Positions 27,631-38,199 are shown, numbered from the stretch's first letter. The stretch: 64,000 nucleotides of DNA from an uncultured Porphyromonadaceae bacterium (GCA_947649495.1 CANSRU010000007.1:1-64000), one strand, 5' to 3'. The notes: a model not told the origin generated them from the letters alone. Program-made: numbers and translations.

Positions 27631-29207
27631 TGATAAATCCCAGCGAGATCTCAGAAGTATTAAAGCAGCAGCTTGAGAACGTCAACTCCAAGGTGTCATT
27701 TGAAGAGACAGGCACTGTGTTGGAGGTGGGCGATGGTGTTGCCCATGTCTATGGACTTGACAATGTCTGCGCCAATGAGCTTGTCGAGTTTGAGAATGGC
27801 GTAAAGGGTGTGGCCTTGAACCTTGAGGAAAGCAATGTCGGAGTGATTTTGCTTAACAATGTAGACAAGGTTACTGAAAATATGTCGGTGCGCCGCACCG
27901 GTGAAATCGCGTCAATTCCGGTGGGCGAAGGTCTGCTGGGACGCGTCATCAATGTCCTTGGCGAGCCTATTGACGGTCGCGGACCTATATCCGGCGAACT
28001 TATGCGTCTGCCTCTTGAGCGTAAGGCTCCCGGTGTAATTTTCCGCCAGCCTGTCAAGCAGCCATTGCAGACCGGAATAAAGGCCGTGGATTCCATGGTA
28101 CCTATAGGCAGAGGACAGCGCGAACTTATAATCGGCGACCGTCAGATTGGTAAAACCGCCATTGCAATTGACACAATTATCAATCAACGTAAGAACTTTG
28201 AGGAGGGTAAACCGGTGTACTGCATATACGTGGCAATCGGTCAGAAAGCATCGTCGGTGGCGGCGCTTGTCGATACGCTCCGTAAGCATGGTGCCCTCGA
28301 TTATACCGTGGTGGTGGCTGCTACAGCTTCCGATTCGGCTTCAATGCGTTATTATTCCCCATTTGCCGGCGTGGCAATCGGTGAATATTTCCGCGACACC
28401 GGCCGCGATGCGTTGATTATCTACGATGACCTTTCGAAACAGGCCGTGGCTTATCGCGAGATTTCTCTTATATTGAAGCGCCCTTCCGGACGTGAAGCAT
28501 ATCCCGGCGATATATTCTACCTGCACTCGCGTCTATTGGAACGTGCGGCAAAAATTATCGACAATCAGGAGGTGGCTTCGCAGATGAACGACCTGCCCGC
28601 TCCTCTTAAACCGATTGTCAAGGGTGGCGGTTCGCTTACAGCCCTTCCTATTATCGAAACCCAGGCCGGCGACGTTTCCGCTTACATTCCTACCAATGTG
28701 ATATCGATTACCGATGGTCAGATATTCTTGGAAACAGCATTGTTCAATAGAGGTATCCGTCCGGCAATCAATGTAGGTATATCCGTGTCGCGTGTTGGTG
28801 GTAATGCTCAGATTAAGCCGATGAAAAAAGTGGCCGGTACATTGAAAATAGATCAGGCCCAATTCCGTGAGCTGGAATCGTTCACTAAATTCGGCGGTGA
28901 TATTGATGCTGTGACTGCCCGTGTTATTGACAAAGGCCGTAAGAACGAGCGTCTGCTAATTCAACCTCAGTATCGACCGATGGCCGTTGAAGAGGAAGTG
29001 GCTGTGATATATTGCGGAACAAAGGGACTGCTTGAGAATGTGCCTCTTGATAAAGTTGCTGAATTTGAAGAAATGTTCCTTCAGTTGCTACGGGCTAAGC
29101 ATCAGTCGGATGTGCTCGACGCTATAAAATCAGGCAATTTCACCGACGAGGTAATGCAGAAACTGACAGATGCAGCTATAGATGTAGCTGGTAAATACAA
29201 GGCATAA
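27630..29207 (+). CDS. atpA: F1Fo ATP synthase subunit alpha
   Basis: A non-catalytic nucleotide-binding subunit of F1 (525 aa). The P-loop GDRQIGKTA, the [12 protein letters not shown] Walker B segment and the [10 protein letters not shown] region with the arginine finger are intact, and a C-terminal helical domain is present. It starts inside the atpH stop codon and is followed 6 nt later by atpG. Confidence 0.97.
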   Translation: MINPSEISEVLKQQLENVNSKVSFEETGTVLEVGDGVAHVYGLDNVCANELVEFENGVKGVALNLEESNVGVILLNNVDKVTENMSVRRTGEIASIPVGEGLLGRVINVLGEPIDGRGPISGELMRLPLERKAPGVIFRQPVKQPLQTGIKAVDSMVPIGRGQRELIIGDRQIGKTAIAIDTIINQRKNFEEGKPVYCIYVAIGQKASSVAALVDTLRKHGALDYTVVVAATASDSASMRYYSPFAGVAIGEYFRDTGRDALIIYDDLSKQAVAYREISLILKRPSGREAYPGDIFYLHSRLLERAAKIIDNQEVASQMNDLPAPLKPIVKGGGSLTALPIIETQAGDVSAYIPTNVISITDGQIFLETALFNRGIRPAINVGISVSRVGGNAQIKPMKKVAGTLKIDQAQFRELESFTKFGGDIDAVTARVIDKGRKNERLLIQPQYRPMAVEEEVAVIYCGTKGLLENVPLDKVAEFEEMFLQLLRAKHQSDVLDAIKSGNFTDEVMQKLTDAAIDVAGKYKA

Positions 29208-29213
29208 AACCAA

Positions 29214-30095
29214 ATGGCTACATTACGAGAATTAAAAGGACGTATTGGTTCGGTTGCTTCCTCGGAGAAGATTACCGGCGCCATGAAGATGATTTCCTCG
29301 GCCAAGATGCACAAGGCCGAGCAGGGATTGAAGCGTCTTTTGCCATTCCGCACGCAGATAGAGGATATAATAGGAAGTCTGCTAAGTGCCGATGTCCAGT
29401 TTACATCCCCTCTTATCGAACCGCGTGAAGTTAAAAAGATTGGTATTGTGGTGTTCGGCTCAGACGATGGTTTGTGTGGAGCCTACAATGTCAATATCTT
29501 TAAGCAGTTGCTGAATAGATTGTCATTTTATCGGACAACGTATGGTGCGGATGTAGATGTTACAGTTATCCCCGTCGGCTCAAAAATAGCAAAGGCGGTA
29601 GCCAAAATCACAAATGGCAGTCTGCACATGTCGGTGATTGACGGTGTGGATTCGAAGACAACCGGCAACGGTGTGAAGGTTTTCGTGGAACAGCTTCAGC
29701 AAATGTTCCTTGATAATGAGGTTGATTTGGTCGATACGCTTTATATGAACTTCAAGAGCGTAAGCCGCCAGCGTCCTAAACTGGAGCAGTTGCTTCCGGT
29801 GGTGCAGGAAACATTTGCCGGTAATGGGGTGAAACTTACGGCTCGTCCGTATCTTTTTGAACCGGACGCAAATACAATCTTCCGTTCGGTGCTTCCAATG
29901 TTCCTTGTGTCTGTTATGCAGGAGATATTCACAGAAAACAGAGCCTCGGAGCAGGCCGCACGTGTGATGGCTATGCAGAGCGCCAACGACAATGCCAAGA
30001 AACTACTCGAGCAGTTGCGTCTTGAGTACAATAAATTACGTCAGCAAAGCATCACCACAGAACTTCTTGATATTCTCGGTGGTCAAGTCAGATAG
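29214..30095 (+). CDS. atpG: F1Fo ATP synthase subunit gamma
   Basis: The central rotor shaft (293 aa). The N-terminal helix LRELKGRIGSVASSEKITGAM and the C-terminal helix (ASEQAARVMAMQSANDNAKK) form the coiled coil that turns inside the alpha3beta3 ring; a Rossmann-like middle domain contains DDGLCGAYN. It closes the atp set. nuoI follows after 38 nt, with no terminator in between. Confidence 0.95.
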   Translation: MATLRELKGRIGSVASSEKITGAMKMISSAKMHKAEQGLKRLLPFRTQIEDIIGSLLSADVQFTSPLIEPREVKKIGIVVFGSDDGLCGAYNVNIFKQLLNRLSFYRTTYGADVDVTVIPVGSKIAKAVAKITNGSLHMSVIDGVDSKTTGNGVKVFVEQLQQMFLDNEVDLVDTLYMNFKSVSRQRPKLEQLLPVVQETFAGNGVKLTARPYLFEPDANTIFRSVLPMFLVSVMQEIFTENRASEQAARVMAMQSANDNAKKLLEQLRLEYNKLRQQSITTELLDILGGQVR

Positions 30096-30133
30096 AAATT
30101 AAATAATAACCTAATTATATAGAATTAAAATCT

Positions 30134-30730
30134 ATGGGTAGTGTAAAAGACTATTTTTCTAATTTAGGGTCCGGCATAGCAAGCCTTCTTAAGGGCATGC
30201 AGGTTACCGGAAAGGAATTCATAACCCCTAAAATAACTGAAAAATATCCCGAGGATCGCGAGACGGTTCATGTTCCCGATCGGTTCCGCGCCATACTCCA
30301 GCTCAAATACGACGCTGATGGCAATCACAAATGTATCGCGTGCGGAATCTGTGAGCGTAATTGTCCTAACGGAACTATATCGCTTACTACAAAGATGGTC
30401 GATACATTCGACGGAAAAAAGAAACGTAAACTTGACAAATATCAGTATGACCTTGGCAGTTGTACATTTTGCCAACTGTGCGTTACTTCATGTCCGCAGG
30501 ATGCGTTGGAATTCTCCAACGATTTTGAACAGGCTGTGTTCACACGCGATAAACTTGTGAAAAAGCTCAATTATCTTCCTGAAAAGGAGGAGCCGGCTCC
30601 CACTCCGGAACAGATTGCAAAAATGCAGGCTGAGAAAGAGGCCAAGATAGCTGCTGCCAAAGCAGCCATGGCTGCCAAGAAAGCGGCCGAGGCTGCAGCC
30701 GGAAATGCCGCCGAAGGGGCTGAAAAATAA
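30134..30730 (+). CDS. nuoI: NADH-quinone oxidoreductase subunit I
   Basis: A 198-residue ferredoxin-like subunit with two 4Fe-4S clusters (N6a/N6b): CIACGICERNCP and CTFCQLCVTSCP. The C-terminal 45 residues are a low-complexity Ala/Lys/Glu tail beyond the conserved domain. Because nuoE, F and G are absent, electrons must enter near this subunit; reduced ferredoxin or flavodoxin is a likely donor (inference from other 11-subunit complexes). It resumes the nuo series after the atp genes. Confidence 0.95.
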   Translation: MGSVKDYFSNLGSGIASLLKGMQVTGKEFITPKITEKYPEDRETVHVPDRFRAILQLKYDADGNHKCIACGICERNCPNGTISLTTKMVDTFDGKKKRKLDKYQYDLGSCTFCQLCVTSCPQDALEFSNDFEQAVFTRDKLVKKLNYLPEKEEPAPTPEQIAKMQAEKEAKIAAAKAAMAAKKAAEAAAGNAAEGAEK

Positions 30731-30749
30731 AGAAAATTAATAACTAATC

Positions 30750-31271
30750 ATGTATATGGAATCAGTAGGAAGTATCATTATGTATCTGATAATCGCTTTG
30801 TCGATTGTCGTATTTTCGGTACTGACTGTCACCACGCGTAAGATTTTGCGTGCGGCCACATTCCTCCTTTTCACGCTGTTTGCCACTGCGGCTCTGTATT
30901 TCAAGCTCGATTACGAGTTTCTCGGGGCAGTGCAGATAGCTGTGTATGCCGGAGGTATAGTTGTGCTGTTCGTGTTCTCTATTCTGCTCACTTCGCATCC
31001 CGGCGATAAAAGCGAACGTCTGGTGTCTAAGCAGCGTGTGCTCGGGCTTGTGGCCGCAATCGCAACATTCGCGGTCGGCGCATGGGCTCTTTTAAGCCGT
31101 TGCGGTCAGGCTTTAGTTGCTCTTCCGGCCATGGAGAATCCCAAAATGCACGCTATCGGCGAGGCATTGATGGGTACTGGCGAATATCAGTATCTTCTGC
31201 CGTTTGAAGCTATCAGTGTGTTGTTGCTCGCATGTATCATCGGTGGCGTAGTTGTCGCCCGCAAAAGATAA
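30750..31271 (+). CDS. nuoJ: NADH-quinone oxidoreductase subunit J
   Basis: A 173-residue membrane subunit with five helices. The AAxFLLFTLFATAALYFKLDYEFLGAVQIAVYAGGI region is the family core, with the conserved Tyr-Ala-Gly-Gly. A second possible ATG lies two codons downstream. It is 19 nt after nuoI and 6 nt before nuoK. Confidence 0.94.
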   Translation: MYMESVGSIIMYLIIALSIVVFSVLTVTTRKILRAATFLLFTLFATAALYFKLDYEFLGAVQIAVYAGGIVVLFVFSILLTSHPGDKSERLVSKQRVLGLVAAIATFAVGAWALLSRCGQALVALPAMENPKMHAIGEALMGTGEYQYLLPFEAISVLLLACIIGGVVVARKR

Positions 31272-31277
31272 TCGGAT

Positions 31278-31589
31278 ATGGAAATTACAATGATTTATTA
31301 TCTCGTTCCGGCTCTGGTGATGTTTTGTTGTGGTGTTTATGGCTTTATCACCCGCAAGAATATGATTGCCATGCTCATTTCTCTGGAATTGATGCTCAAC
31401 GCTGTCGATATCAATTTCGTGGTCTTTAACCGCTATCTTTTTCCCGAGCATCAGGAGGGCATGTTCTTCACGTTGTTTGCAATTGCTATTGCAGCCGCTG
31501 AAACCGCACTTGCCATAGCCATTATAATCAACTTGTTCCGTTCGGCCAAGAATATAGATGTAGCCGACTTAACCAAAATGAAACATTAA
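31278..31589 (+). CDS. nuoK: NADH-quinone oxidoreductase subunit K
   Basis: A 103-residue subunit with three membrane helices, related to MrpC of cation antiporters. The two buried glutamates needed for proton transfer are visible in ISLELMLNAVDINF and AAAETALAIAI. An alternative ATG four codons later would fit the common N-terminus equally well. It is 6 nt before nuoL. Confidence 0.94.
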   Translation: MEITMIYYLVPALVMFCCGVYGFITRKNMIAMLISLELMLNAVDINFVVFNRYLFPEHQEGMFFTLFAIAIAAAETALAIAIIINLFRSAKNIDVADLTKMKH

Positions 31590-31595
31590 GGCATT

Positions 31596-33602
31596 ATGGA
31601 AGCAACTATTCCCGTTTTAATCCTTGCCATTCCGCTGTTTATGTTCCTGTTGCTCGGCTTGCTGGGCAATAAGATGAGCCATAAACTTGCCGGAATTCTT
31701 GGCACCGCCGGTATGGGCGTCACACTTCTCCTTGCCTATTTTACCGCGTATACATATTTCTTTTCAGGCGCTCCCGAGTTCATTTCCGAGTCCGGACAGC
31801 GTCTGCAGTGTGTAGTGTTCAATGTGGATTGGCTTCAGTTCTATAAAGAACTTGTGATCCGCATCGGATTCCTTCTCGATCCTATTTCAGCAATGATGCT
31901 TGTGGTGATCACCACCATCTCGTTTATGGTGCATCTCTACAGCAATGGTTACATGCGCGACCATCACGGAGTGTGGGAGAAAGGATTCCAGCGTTTCTAC
32001 GCATTCCTGTCGCTCTTCAGCTTCTCCATGCTCGGTCTGGTTGTCGCTACCAATATATTCCAGATGTATATTTTCTGGGAGCTTGTGGGTGCGTCATCTT
32101 ATCTGCTCATCGGATTCTATTACACTAAGCCTTCTGCCGTATCGGCATCCAAGAAAGCATTTATCGTGACCCGTTTCGCCGACCTTGGATTCCTTATCGG
32201 TATATTGGTATTGTCCTATTATACTGGGGTGTTCAATTTTACAGACCTCACGTCTGTATCAGCCGGTGCAGCCAACTTGTTCAGTGTTGACCTTTCAACC
32301 GCTGAACACATCAAGAATGTGTTTGCCGGCAGTGCGGCTCCTATGTTCATGGGCGCATCAGTATTGACTTGGGCTCTCGTATTGATATTTATGGGTGGTA
32401 TGGGTAAATCGGCCATGATGCCGTTGCACATTTGGCTTCCCGACGCCATGGAGGGTCCAACTCCTGTTTCAGCGCTTATTCACGCCGCTACAATGGTTGT
32501 GGCCGGTGTATATCTGGTGGCACGTCTGTTCCCGCTCTATCTTATGGAAGAGGCTTCTTTGACCATAATTACAGTGGTTGGTGCCGTGACCGCTTTCTAT
32601 GCTGCGATTGTGGCATGTACGCAGGTTGACATTAAGCGAGTGCTTGCTTTCTCCACTATTTCGCAGATAGCATTTATGATGGTATCGCTTGGTGTGGCCC
32701 GCCCCGAATTCCACGAGGGTCTCGGCTACATGGCTTCTATGTTCCATCTGTTCACTCATGCAATGTTTAAAGCGTTGCTCTTCCTCGGAGCCGGCGCATT
32801 GATTCACGCTATCGGTTCCAACGATTATACCGATATGCATGGTCTGCGCAAGTATATGCCTGTTACCCATATCACATTCCTTATTGGCTGTCTTGCCATA
32901 GCCGGTATCATACCGTTCTCAGGATTTTTCTCTAAAGATGAAATTCTGAGCTCATGTCTCGGTAACGGATGGGTGGCATATCTCTGGATGTCTATGGTGG
33001 CCGGTCTTACCGCATTCTATATGTTCCGTCTCTATTATCTGATATTCTGGTGGAAGGAACATAAGGTGCGCGAAGGTCACCATGCGCCTCACGATCAGCC
33101 CTGGACCATGACTCTCCCGTTGGTGATACTTGCTGCCGTTTCCTGTGTAGCCGGATTTATTCCGTTTGGAAATCTGGTGAGCTGGAATGGTGAACCCTAC
33201 GATTTCATGGCTCATTTCGATTGGAGTGTTGCCGGTGTGAGCCTTGCTGTAGCGGTCATCGCAATTGCGATTGCCACTAAGATGTACATCAAGGAAAATC
33301 CGCTCCCTGCAAAGATGAAAAATGCTTTGCCGGCGCTGTGGAACTGGTGTTATCACCGCTTCTATTGGGACGAACTCTATATGTTCATCACACACCGCAT
33401 CATATTTGGTTGTGTATCCAAACCTATAGCTTGGTTCGACCGCCATATAATCGATGGCACAATGGACGGCTTCGCTTATGTTACCAACAAAGCCTCATAT
33501 GCTATACGCGGGTTGCAAAGCGGCAACGTGCAGATGTATGTATGGATTTACCTGATTGGTGCTCTTCTGGTTGGTGCGATAACTGCAATATGTCTCATCT
33601 GA
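31596..33602 (+). CDS. nuoL: NADH-quinone oxidoreductase subunit L
   Basis: The distal antiporter-like proton-pumping subunit (668 aa), with about 16 helices including the long lateral helix near the C-terminus. The conserved FWELVGASSYLLIGFYY (glutamate of the channel), the broken-helix segment GKSAMMPLHIWLPDAMEGPTPVSALIHAATMV with its Lys and His, and HLFTHAMFKALLFL are present. It is followed by nuoM at 52 nt. Confidence 0.95.
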   Translation: MEATIPVLILAIPLFMFLLLGLLGNKMSHKLAGILGTAGMGVTLLLAYFTAYTYFFSGAPEFISESGQRLQCVVFNVDWLQFYKELVIRIGFLLDPISAMMLVVITTISFMVHLYSNGYMRDHHGVWEKGFQRFYAFLSLFSFSMLGLVVATNIFQMYIFWELVGASSYLLIGFYYTKPSAVSASKKAFIVTRFADLGFLIGILVLSYYTGVFNFTDLTSVSAGAANLFSVDLSTAEHIKNVFAGSAAPMFMGASVLTWALVLIFMGGMGKSAMMPLHIWLPDAMEGPTPVSALIHAATMVVAGVYLVARLFPLYLMEEASLTIITVVGAVTAFYAAIVACTQVDIKRVLAFSTISQIAFMMVSLGVARPEFHEGLGYMASMFHLFTHAMFKALLFLGAGALIHAIGSNDYTDMHGLRKYMPVTHITFLIGCLAIAGIIPFSGFFSKDEILSSCLGNGWVAYLWMSMVAGLTAFYMFRLYYLIFWWKEHKVREGHHAPHDQPWTMTLPLVILAAVSCVAGFIPFGNLVSWNGEPYDFMAHFDWSVAGVSLAVAVIAIAIATKMYIKENPLPAKMKNALPALWNWCYHRFYWDELYMFITHRIIFGCVSKPIAWFDRHIIDGTMDGFAYVTNKASYAIRGLQSGNVQMYVWIYLIGALLVGAITAICLI

Positions 33603-33654
33603 AGCAGCCGATATTGAAATAACCAATCTTGCAAATCGAAAAAATATAGTAATT

Positions 33655-35184
33655 ATGTTTTCCAATATATTGATTTATTTCGTGGTAATTCCCGTGCTTA
33701 TGCTTGCGGGGCTTGCCCTATGCCGGAACATAAAGCAGATTCGTGCGGTGGCCGTTGTCGGTTCGCTTGCGTTGACTGCACTTTCGGTATATCTGCTTGT
33801 CGATTATCTCGCCTTGCGTTCGGCAGGGGAGACGGCTCAGATGCTTTATACCGGATGCTGGTCATGGTTTGCTCCTCTCAACATCAATCTCGCTGTTGGT
33901 GTCGATGGCATCTCGGTGGCTATGCTATTGTTGTCGTCCATAATCTTGCTTACCGGAAGTTTCGCTTCGTGGAAAATTGATCAGCCTAAAGAATTTTTCC
34001 TTTGGCTTGTGTTGCTTTCCACCGGAGTGTTTGGCTTCTTCATCTCGATAGACCTTTTCACAATGTTCATGTTCTATGAGGTGGCACTTATCCCGATGTA
34101 CCTGCTTATTGGTGTGTGGGGTAGTGGTAACAAGAACTATTCGGCCATGAAGTTGACCCTGATGCTCATGGGTGGTTCTGCGTTTCTGATGCTCGGTCTG
34201 ATTGGTATATATTATCATTCGGCACCTGAGGGCGGACAGCTCACCTGGAATCTCCTTGAAATCGCTCAGAACAATTCAATTGACAAAGGCTGGCAGTATT
34301 TCCTCTTCCCGATGACATTCGTCGGCTTCGGTGTGCTTGGTGCAATGTTCCCGTTCCATACATGGAGTCCCGACGGTCACGCATCGGCTCCTACCGCCGT
34401 GTCAATGCTTCATGCCGGTGTGCTTATGAAACTTGGTGGTTACGGCTGTTTCCGTGTTGCGATTTACCTCATGCCCCAGGCTGCTACCGACCTTTCGTGG
34501 ATATTCTTGATTCTTACAGGTATATCTGTGGTTTACGGCGCGTTCAGTGCATGTGTGCAGACCGACCTCAAGTACATCAATGCTTATTCTTCGGTTAGCC
34601 ACTGCGGTCTTGTGCTGTTTGCGATATTGATGCTCAACACCACAGCAATGACCGGTGCTATCATGCAGATGCTCTCCCACGGTCTTATGACAGCACTCTT
34701 CTTTGCACTTATCGGTATGATTTATGGTAGAACACACACACGCGACATACGTCAGATGGGTGGACTTATGAAAATAATGCCATTCCTTGCCGTATGCTAT
34801 GTGATAGCCGGTATGGCATCTCTCGGTCTCCCCGGCCTGAGTGGCTTTGTCGCAGAGATGACAATATTCGTAGGCTCGTTTGAGCAGGGCATGGCCGATT
34901 ATCTTGCCGGAGCAGGTTCGCTTCGTCTTGTATTCACCATTATCGCGTGCTGCTCGATTGTAATCACTGCCGTATATATTCTGCGTGTTGTCGGGAAATT
35001 GCTCCTTGGTCCGGTTCAGGACGAGCATCACCTGCAGCTTACTGATGCTTCATGGTGGGAACGCACTTCTACCGTTGTGCTCATTCTCTGTGTTGCTGGC
35101 ATAGGTTGCTTCCCCAATTTCTTCGCCGACCTGATTCGCTTCACATTCAGCTCGCAGATATTCACCGTTATTGGAATGAACTAA
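33655..35184 (+). CDS. nuoM: NADH-quinone oxidoreductase subunit M
   Basis: An antiporter-like proton-pumping subunit (509 aa, 14 helices). Key elements are FMFYEVALIPMYLLIGVWG, FPFHTWSPDGHASAPTAVSMLHAGVLMKLGGYG and the HGLMTALFFALIG segment. It is related in sequence to NuoL and NuoN; the order L-M-N is kept. Confidence 0.95.
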   Translation: MFSNILIYFVVIPVLMLAGLALCRNIKQIRAVAVVGSLALTALSVYLLVDYLALRSAGETAQMLYTGCWSWFAPLNINLAVGVDGISVAMLLLSSIILLTGSFASWKIDQPKEFFLWLVLLSTGVFGFFISIDLFTMFMFYEVALIPMYLLIGVWGSGNKNYSAMKLTLMLMGGSAFLMLGLIGIYYHSAPEGGQLTWNLLEIAQNNSIDKGWQYFLFPMTFVGFGVLGAMFPFHTWSPDGHASAPTAVSMLHAGVLMKLGGYGCFRVAIYLMPQAATDLSWIFLILTGISVVYGAFSACVQTDLKYINAYSSVSHCGLVLFAILMLNTTAMTGAIMQMLSHGLMTALFFALIGMIYGRTHTRDIRQMGGLMKIMPFLAVCYVIAGMASLGLPGLSGFVAEMTIFVGSFEQGMADYLAGAGSLRLVFTIIACCSIVITAVYILRVVGKLLLGPVQDEHHLQLTDASWWERTSTVVLILCVAGIGCFPNFFADLIRFTFSSQIFTVIGMN

Positions 35185-35199
35185 AAAGATTAATAAGAA

Positions 35200-36651
35200 A
35201 TGGATTACTCACAGTTTTTAGCAATGAAGCAAGAAATATGCCTGTTAGTGGTATTTCTTTTAGTCTTCCTCAATGATACATTCATGCCCCGCAAAGCGCA
35301 GAATGGTCTCGGTGTGATCACTTGCATTTTGTTTGCGTTGTTCACTGCATGGGGTTTTTATGGCGTGATTGCCGGAGCCGACGCCTCGGCCTTTGCCGGC
35401 ATGTATGTGACCACACCGGTTATATCCGCCATTAAGAATATATTGAATGTAGGTGTGCTCATAGTGCTTATCCAGTCGCTGAAATGGGCCAACAGTGATG
35501 TTCAGGTTATACGCCGCGGAGAGTTCTACGAACTTATGCTCGTAACCCTTTTCGGTATGTATCTTATGATATCCGCACGTCACTTCCTCCTGTTCATAAT
35601 CGGTCTTGAGACAGCGTCGCTTCCTTTGGCTGCATTGGTAGCGTTCGACAAGAACCGTTATGAGAGTCACGAAGCTGCTGTCAAATATGTGTTGACTGCC
35701 GTATTTTCCTCAGCAATCTTCATGATGGGCATATCGTTTGTCTATGGTCTTAGCGGCTCTCTTTATTTCAGTGGCATAGCAGAAGCGGTAAAGACCGGTG
35801 TGGCTACTGTACCTTTGGTCGTTGCCATCGCCTTTGTCATTGCCGGTATGGGATTCAAACTCTCATTGGTGCCGTTCCATCTATGGACTGCCGATGTTTA
35901 TCAAGGAGCTCCGACTTCGGTCACTTCATATCTTTCGGTTATCTCCAAAGGTTCGGCCGCGTTTGCGTTCCTTGTAATAATGTGGCAGGTGTTCGGCTCG
36001 GTTTATGAGCAGGCATGGGAATGGATGCTTTATGCATTGATTATACTTACCATCACCATCGGTAACCTCTTTGCCATCCGTCAGCGTAACATGAAGCGCT
36101 TCCTTGCATTCTCATCCATCTCTCAGGCCGGATATATCATGCTTGGTATAATAGCCATGAATGCAATGGGGCAGGCTGCATTGATGTATTATATTCTTGT
36201 GTACATCTTCTCTAACCTTGCCGCGTTTGGCGTAATCGGAGCTATTGAGAATAATACGGGTAAAGTCTATATGGAAGACTACAACGGCTTGTACAAGACA
36301 AACCCGCGTCTGTCTGTAACCATGATGCTTGCCATGTTCTCGCTTGCCGGTATTCCTCCGTTTGCCGGATTCTTCAGCAAATTCTTCATATTCACCTCAG
36401 CCATCAACCAAGGTTCGATAGCAATCTACGTACTCGTACTTATCGCGTTGATAAATACAATCATATCATTGTACTATTATCTTCTGGTGGTTAAGGCTAT
36501 GTTTATCAACACTGAAAACGAATGTGTAATAGCGCCGTTCCGTTCGGCTTGTTCCGAACGTCTCGGTATGTGGATTTGTGTTGCAGGAATCCTTGCTTTG
36601 GGTATAGTAAGCTTCTTCTACGATAGCTTGCTCACCCTCGCCGGTTGCTGA
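35200..36651 (+). CDS. nuoN: NADH-quinone oxidoreductase subunit N
   Basis: The third antiporter-like subunit (483 aa, about 14 helices). It has LLFIIGLETASLPLAALVAF, the LVPFHLWTADVYQGAPTSVTSYLSVISKGSA segment with its channel lysine and histidine, and SLAGIPPFAGFFSKFFIF. It ends the nuo/atp block and is followed by a strong terminator. Confidence 0.95.
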   Translation: MDYSQFLAMKQEICLLVVFLLVFLNDTFMPRKAQNGLGVITCILFALFTAWGFYGVIAGADASAFAGMYVTTPVISAIKNILNVGVLIVLIQSLKWANSDVQVIRRGEFYELMLVTLFGMYLMISARHFLLFIIGLETASLPLAALVAFDKNRYESHEAAVKYVLTAVFSSAIFMMGISFVYGLSGSLYFSGIAEAVKTGVATVPLVVAIAFVIAGMGFKLSLVPFHLWTADVYQGAPTSVTSYLSVISKGSAAFAFLVIMWQVFGSVYEQAWEWMLYALIILTITIGNLFAIRQRNMKRFLAFSSISQAGYIMLGIIAMNAMGQAALMYYILVYIFSNLAAFGVIGAIENNTGKVYMEDYNGLYKTNPRLSVTMMLAMFSLAGIPPFAGFFSKFFIFTSAINQGSIAIYVLVLIALINTIISLYYYLLVVKAMFINTENECVIAPFRSACSERLGMWICVAGILALGIVSFFYDSLLTLAGC

Positions 36652-36672
36652 TATCATAAATTATAGATATTG

Positions 36673-36706
36673 AAGCCGCGTCCGGGAAATTCCGGGCGCG
36701 GCTTTT
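36673..36706 (+). terminator. Terminator of the nuo/atp block
   Basis: A GC-rich hairpin (AAGCCGCGTCCGGG against its near-perfect complement, one G-U pair) is followed by TTTTC. It lies about 20 nt after the nuoN stop and is the first clear terminator downstream of nuoA. Confidence 0.8.
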
Positions 36707-36791
36707 CATTGTATGATTATTCTTCTGCATTTATGCCGATATGTCAGATAGATTTACTTCCTTTGTCTTGAAACCATTCAATATAATCAAG

Positions 36792-38135
36792 ATGGGAAAA
36801 TATATAGTGCTCCTTTGTTTTACAATTGCATCGGCTTTGCATTTACCGGCGCAATCAATGGATGAGAAGATAGCCCACGCTATGAATTCTTCCGATTGGT
36901 TTGCCCTTGACACATTATATCGAACAATGCCCAAGGACTCTATACATCCCTTTCTCGAAATTTTTTCACGTTGTCTGCTTGGCAATAGACTGAATCGGCC
37001 TGACATATCAATTCCTGCATTTCAAGAATTACTTAATACCCAATCTGAGAATCTTGATTTGGCGAATCTGGTCTCAACAGCCTATATGTTCGGTTCGGAT
37101 TTGAGCCGGGTCGGCTGTAATGCCGAAGCCGCGTCAATGATTAATGCAATATTGTCGTCGGCAAAGCAATATCTGGATTCTGTAAGTATATCGGGCCTAT
37201 CCGCTACGGCCGACCGTTATGCGGCTTTGGCTGCATACAAACCTTATCAAGTTGAATTTGCCCCAGATTCATTAGCATTCATTCCTTTCTCGATGGTTCC
37301 TGTAGGTCCTGCCGACAACGGTGCGTTATTGATGCATCTGCAAAATTGTTCAATCAATGGATCTGAGGCTGACATAACCTTCGATACGGGAGCCGGGACA
37401 AATATGATTTCTATTGAAATGGCCGAGAAGTATAATCTCATACCATTGGACAATACTGTAATCACCGTCAAAGGGGTAGCTGACCGTGATGGCTATATAG
37501 CGATAGCAAAGGAACTAAGACTTGGCGATATCACAGTTAGAGATGTGCCTTTCACGGTTATCTCGCTTTCATCTGACAGTGAAGAGGCCGACAAGTATAT
37601 AGACTGTTTCAATATAGTGGTAGGTAGCGAGTTGATGCTACAGCTAAAAGATGTTACGGTTGATTTCATAAATCGTAATATTGCAGTCCCGGCCATAGCT
37701 CCATCAAGAACCGATTGTGCTCCAAACATGTGTTTTTCATCGACGATGAACCTGCTTACCTTGGGCTCAGTGCTCGGAACTCCTATGATGATGTGTCTGG
37801 ATAGCGGCGATGCTTCATTCGGTTCGCTTGACAATGCGTTTTTTGAGGCTAACAAAGAATACATAACCACCCATGCGTCTCGAGATTCCATCAGACAGGC
37901 AGGTATCGGTGGAATAATAATTACAGAATGTTATACGGTTCCCGATATGCCTGTAAGTATGGGTAATCATATTGTGACTCCAGCCGGACTGGTTGTTAAG
38001 TTGGCGGATAATAGTATAATTGGAGGTTACGGATGTACTATCGGAGTAAAGACTATGATGTTATACGGGAAGATGCATTTCAACCTTGTCGATTTCGTTT
38101 TGACCACCGAGCCGGCGGTCGTTTCGACACGGTAG
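36792..38135 (+). CDS. Exported two-lobed aspartic protease (retropepsin-like)
   Basis: A 447-residue protein with a signal peptide (1-21), a helical N-terminal part of about 140 residues and two aspartyl-protease lobes in one chain. The first has Asp198-Thr-Gly in ITFDTGAGTNMIS and the second Asp337-Ser-Gly in CLDSGDASFGS. Two lobes in one chain recall pepsin, whereas most bacterial retropepsin-like proteins dimerise. I chose ATG at 36792 because it starts the signal peptide; an ATG 51 nt upstream would put 17 extra residues before it. No neighbour suggests a substrate. A bidirectional terminator follows. Confidence 0.75.
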   Translation: MGKYIVLLCFTIASALHLPAQSMDEKIAHAMNSSDWFALDTLYRTMPKDSIHPFLEIFSRCLLGNRLNRPDISIPAFQELLNTQSENLDLANLVSTAYMFGSDLSRVGCNAEAASMINAILSSAKQYLDSVSISGLSATADRYAALAAYKPYQVEFAPDSLAFIPFSMVPVGPADNGALLMHLQNCSINGSEADITFDTGAGTNMISIEMAEKYNLIPLDNTVITVKGVADRDGYIAIAKELRLGDITVRDVPFTVISLSSDSEEADKYIDCFNIVVGSELMLQLKDVTVDFINRNIAVPAIAPSRTDCAPNMCFSSTMNLLTLGSVLGTPMMMCLDSGDASFGSLDNAFFEANKEYITTHASRDSIRQAGIGGIIITECYTVPDMPVSMGNHIVTPAGLVVKLADNSIIGGYGCTIGVKTMMLYGKMHFNLVDFVLTTEPAVVSTR

Positions 38136-38152
38136 CTCATGCTACACATATA

Positions 38153-38199
38153 TATAAATGACAAAAGGAGCGTATACAACGCTCCTTTTGTCATTTATA
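38153..38199. terminator. Bidirectional terminator
   Basis: A perfect 20-bp inverted repeat (38153-38172 and 38180-38199, 7-nt loop) lies between the converging aspartic protease and NagB/PIG-L genes. The arms contain AAAAGGAGCG/CGCTCCTTTT, so a T run follows the GC core in both directions. Confidence 0.85.
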
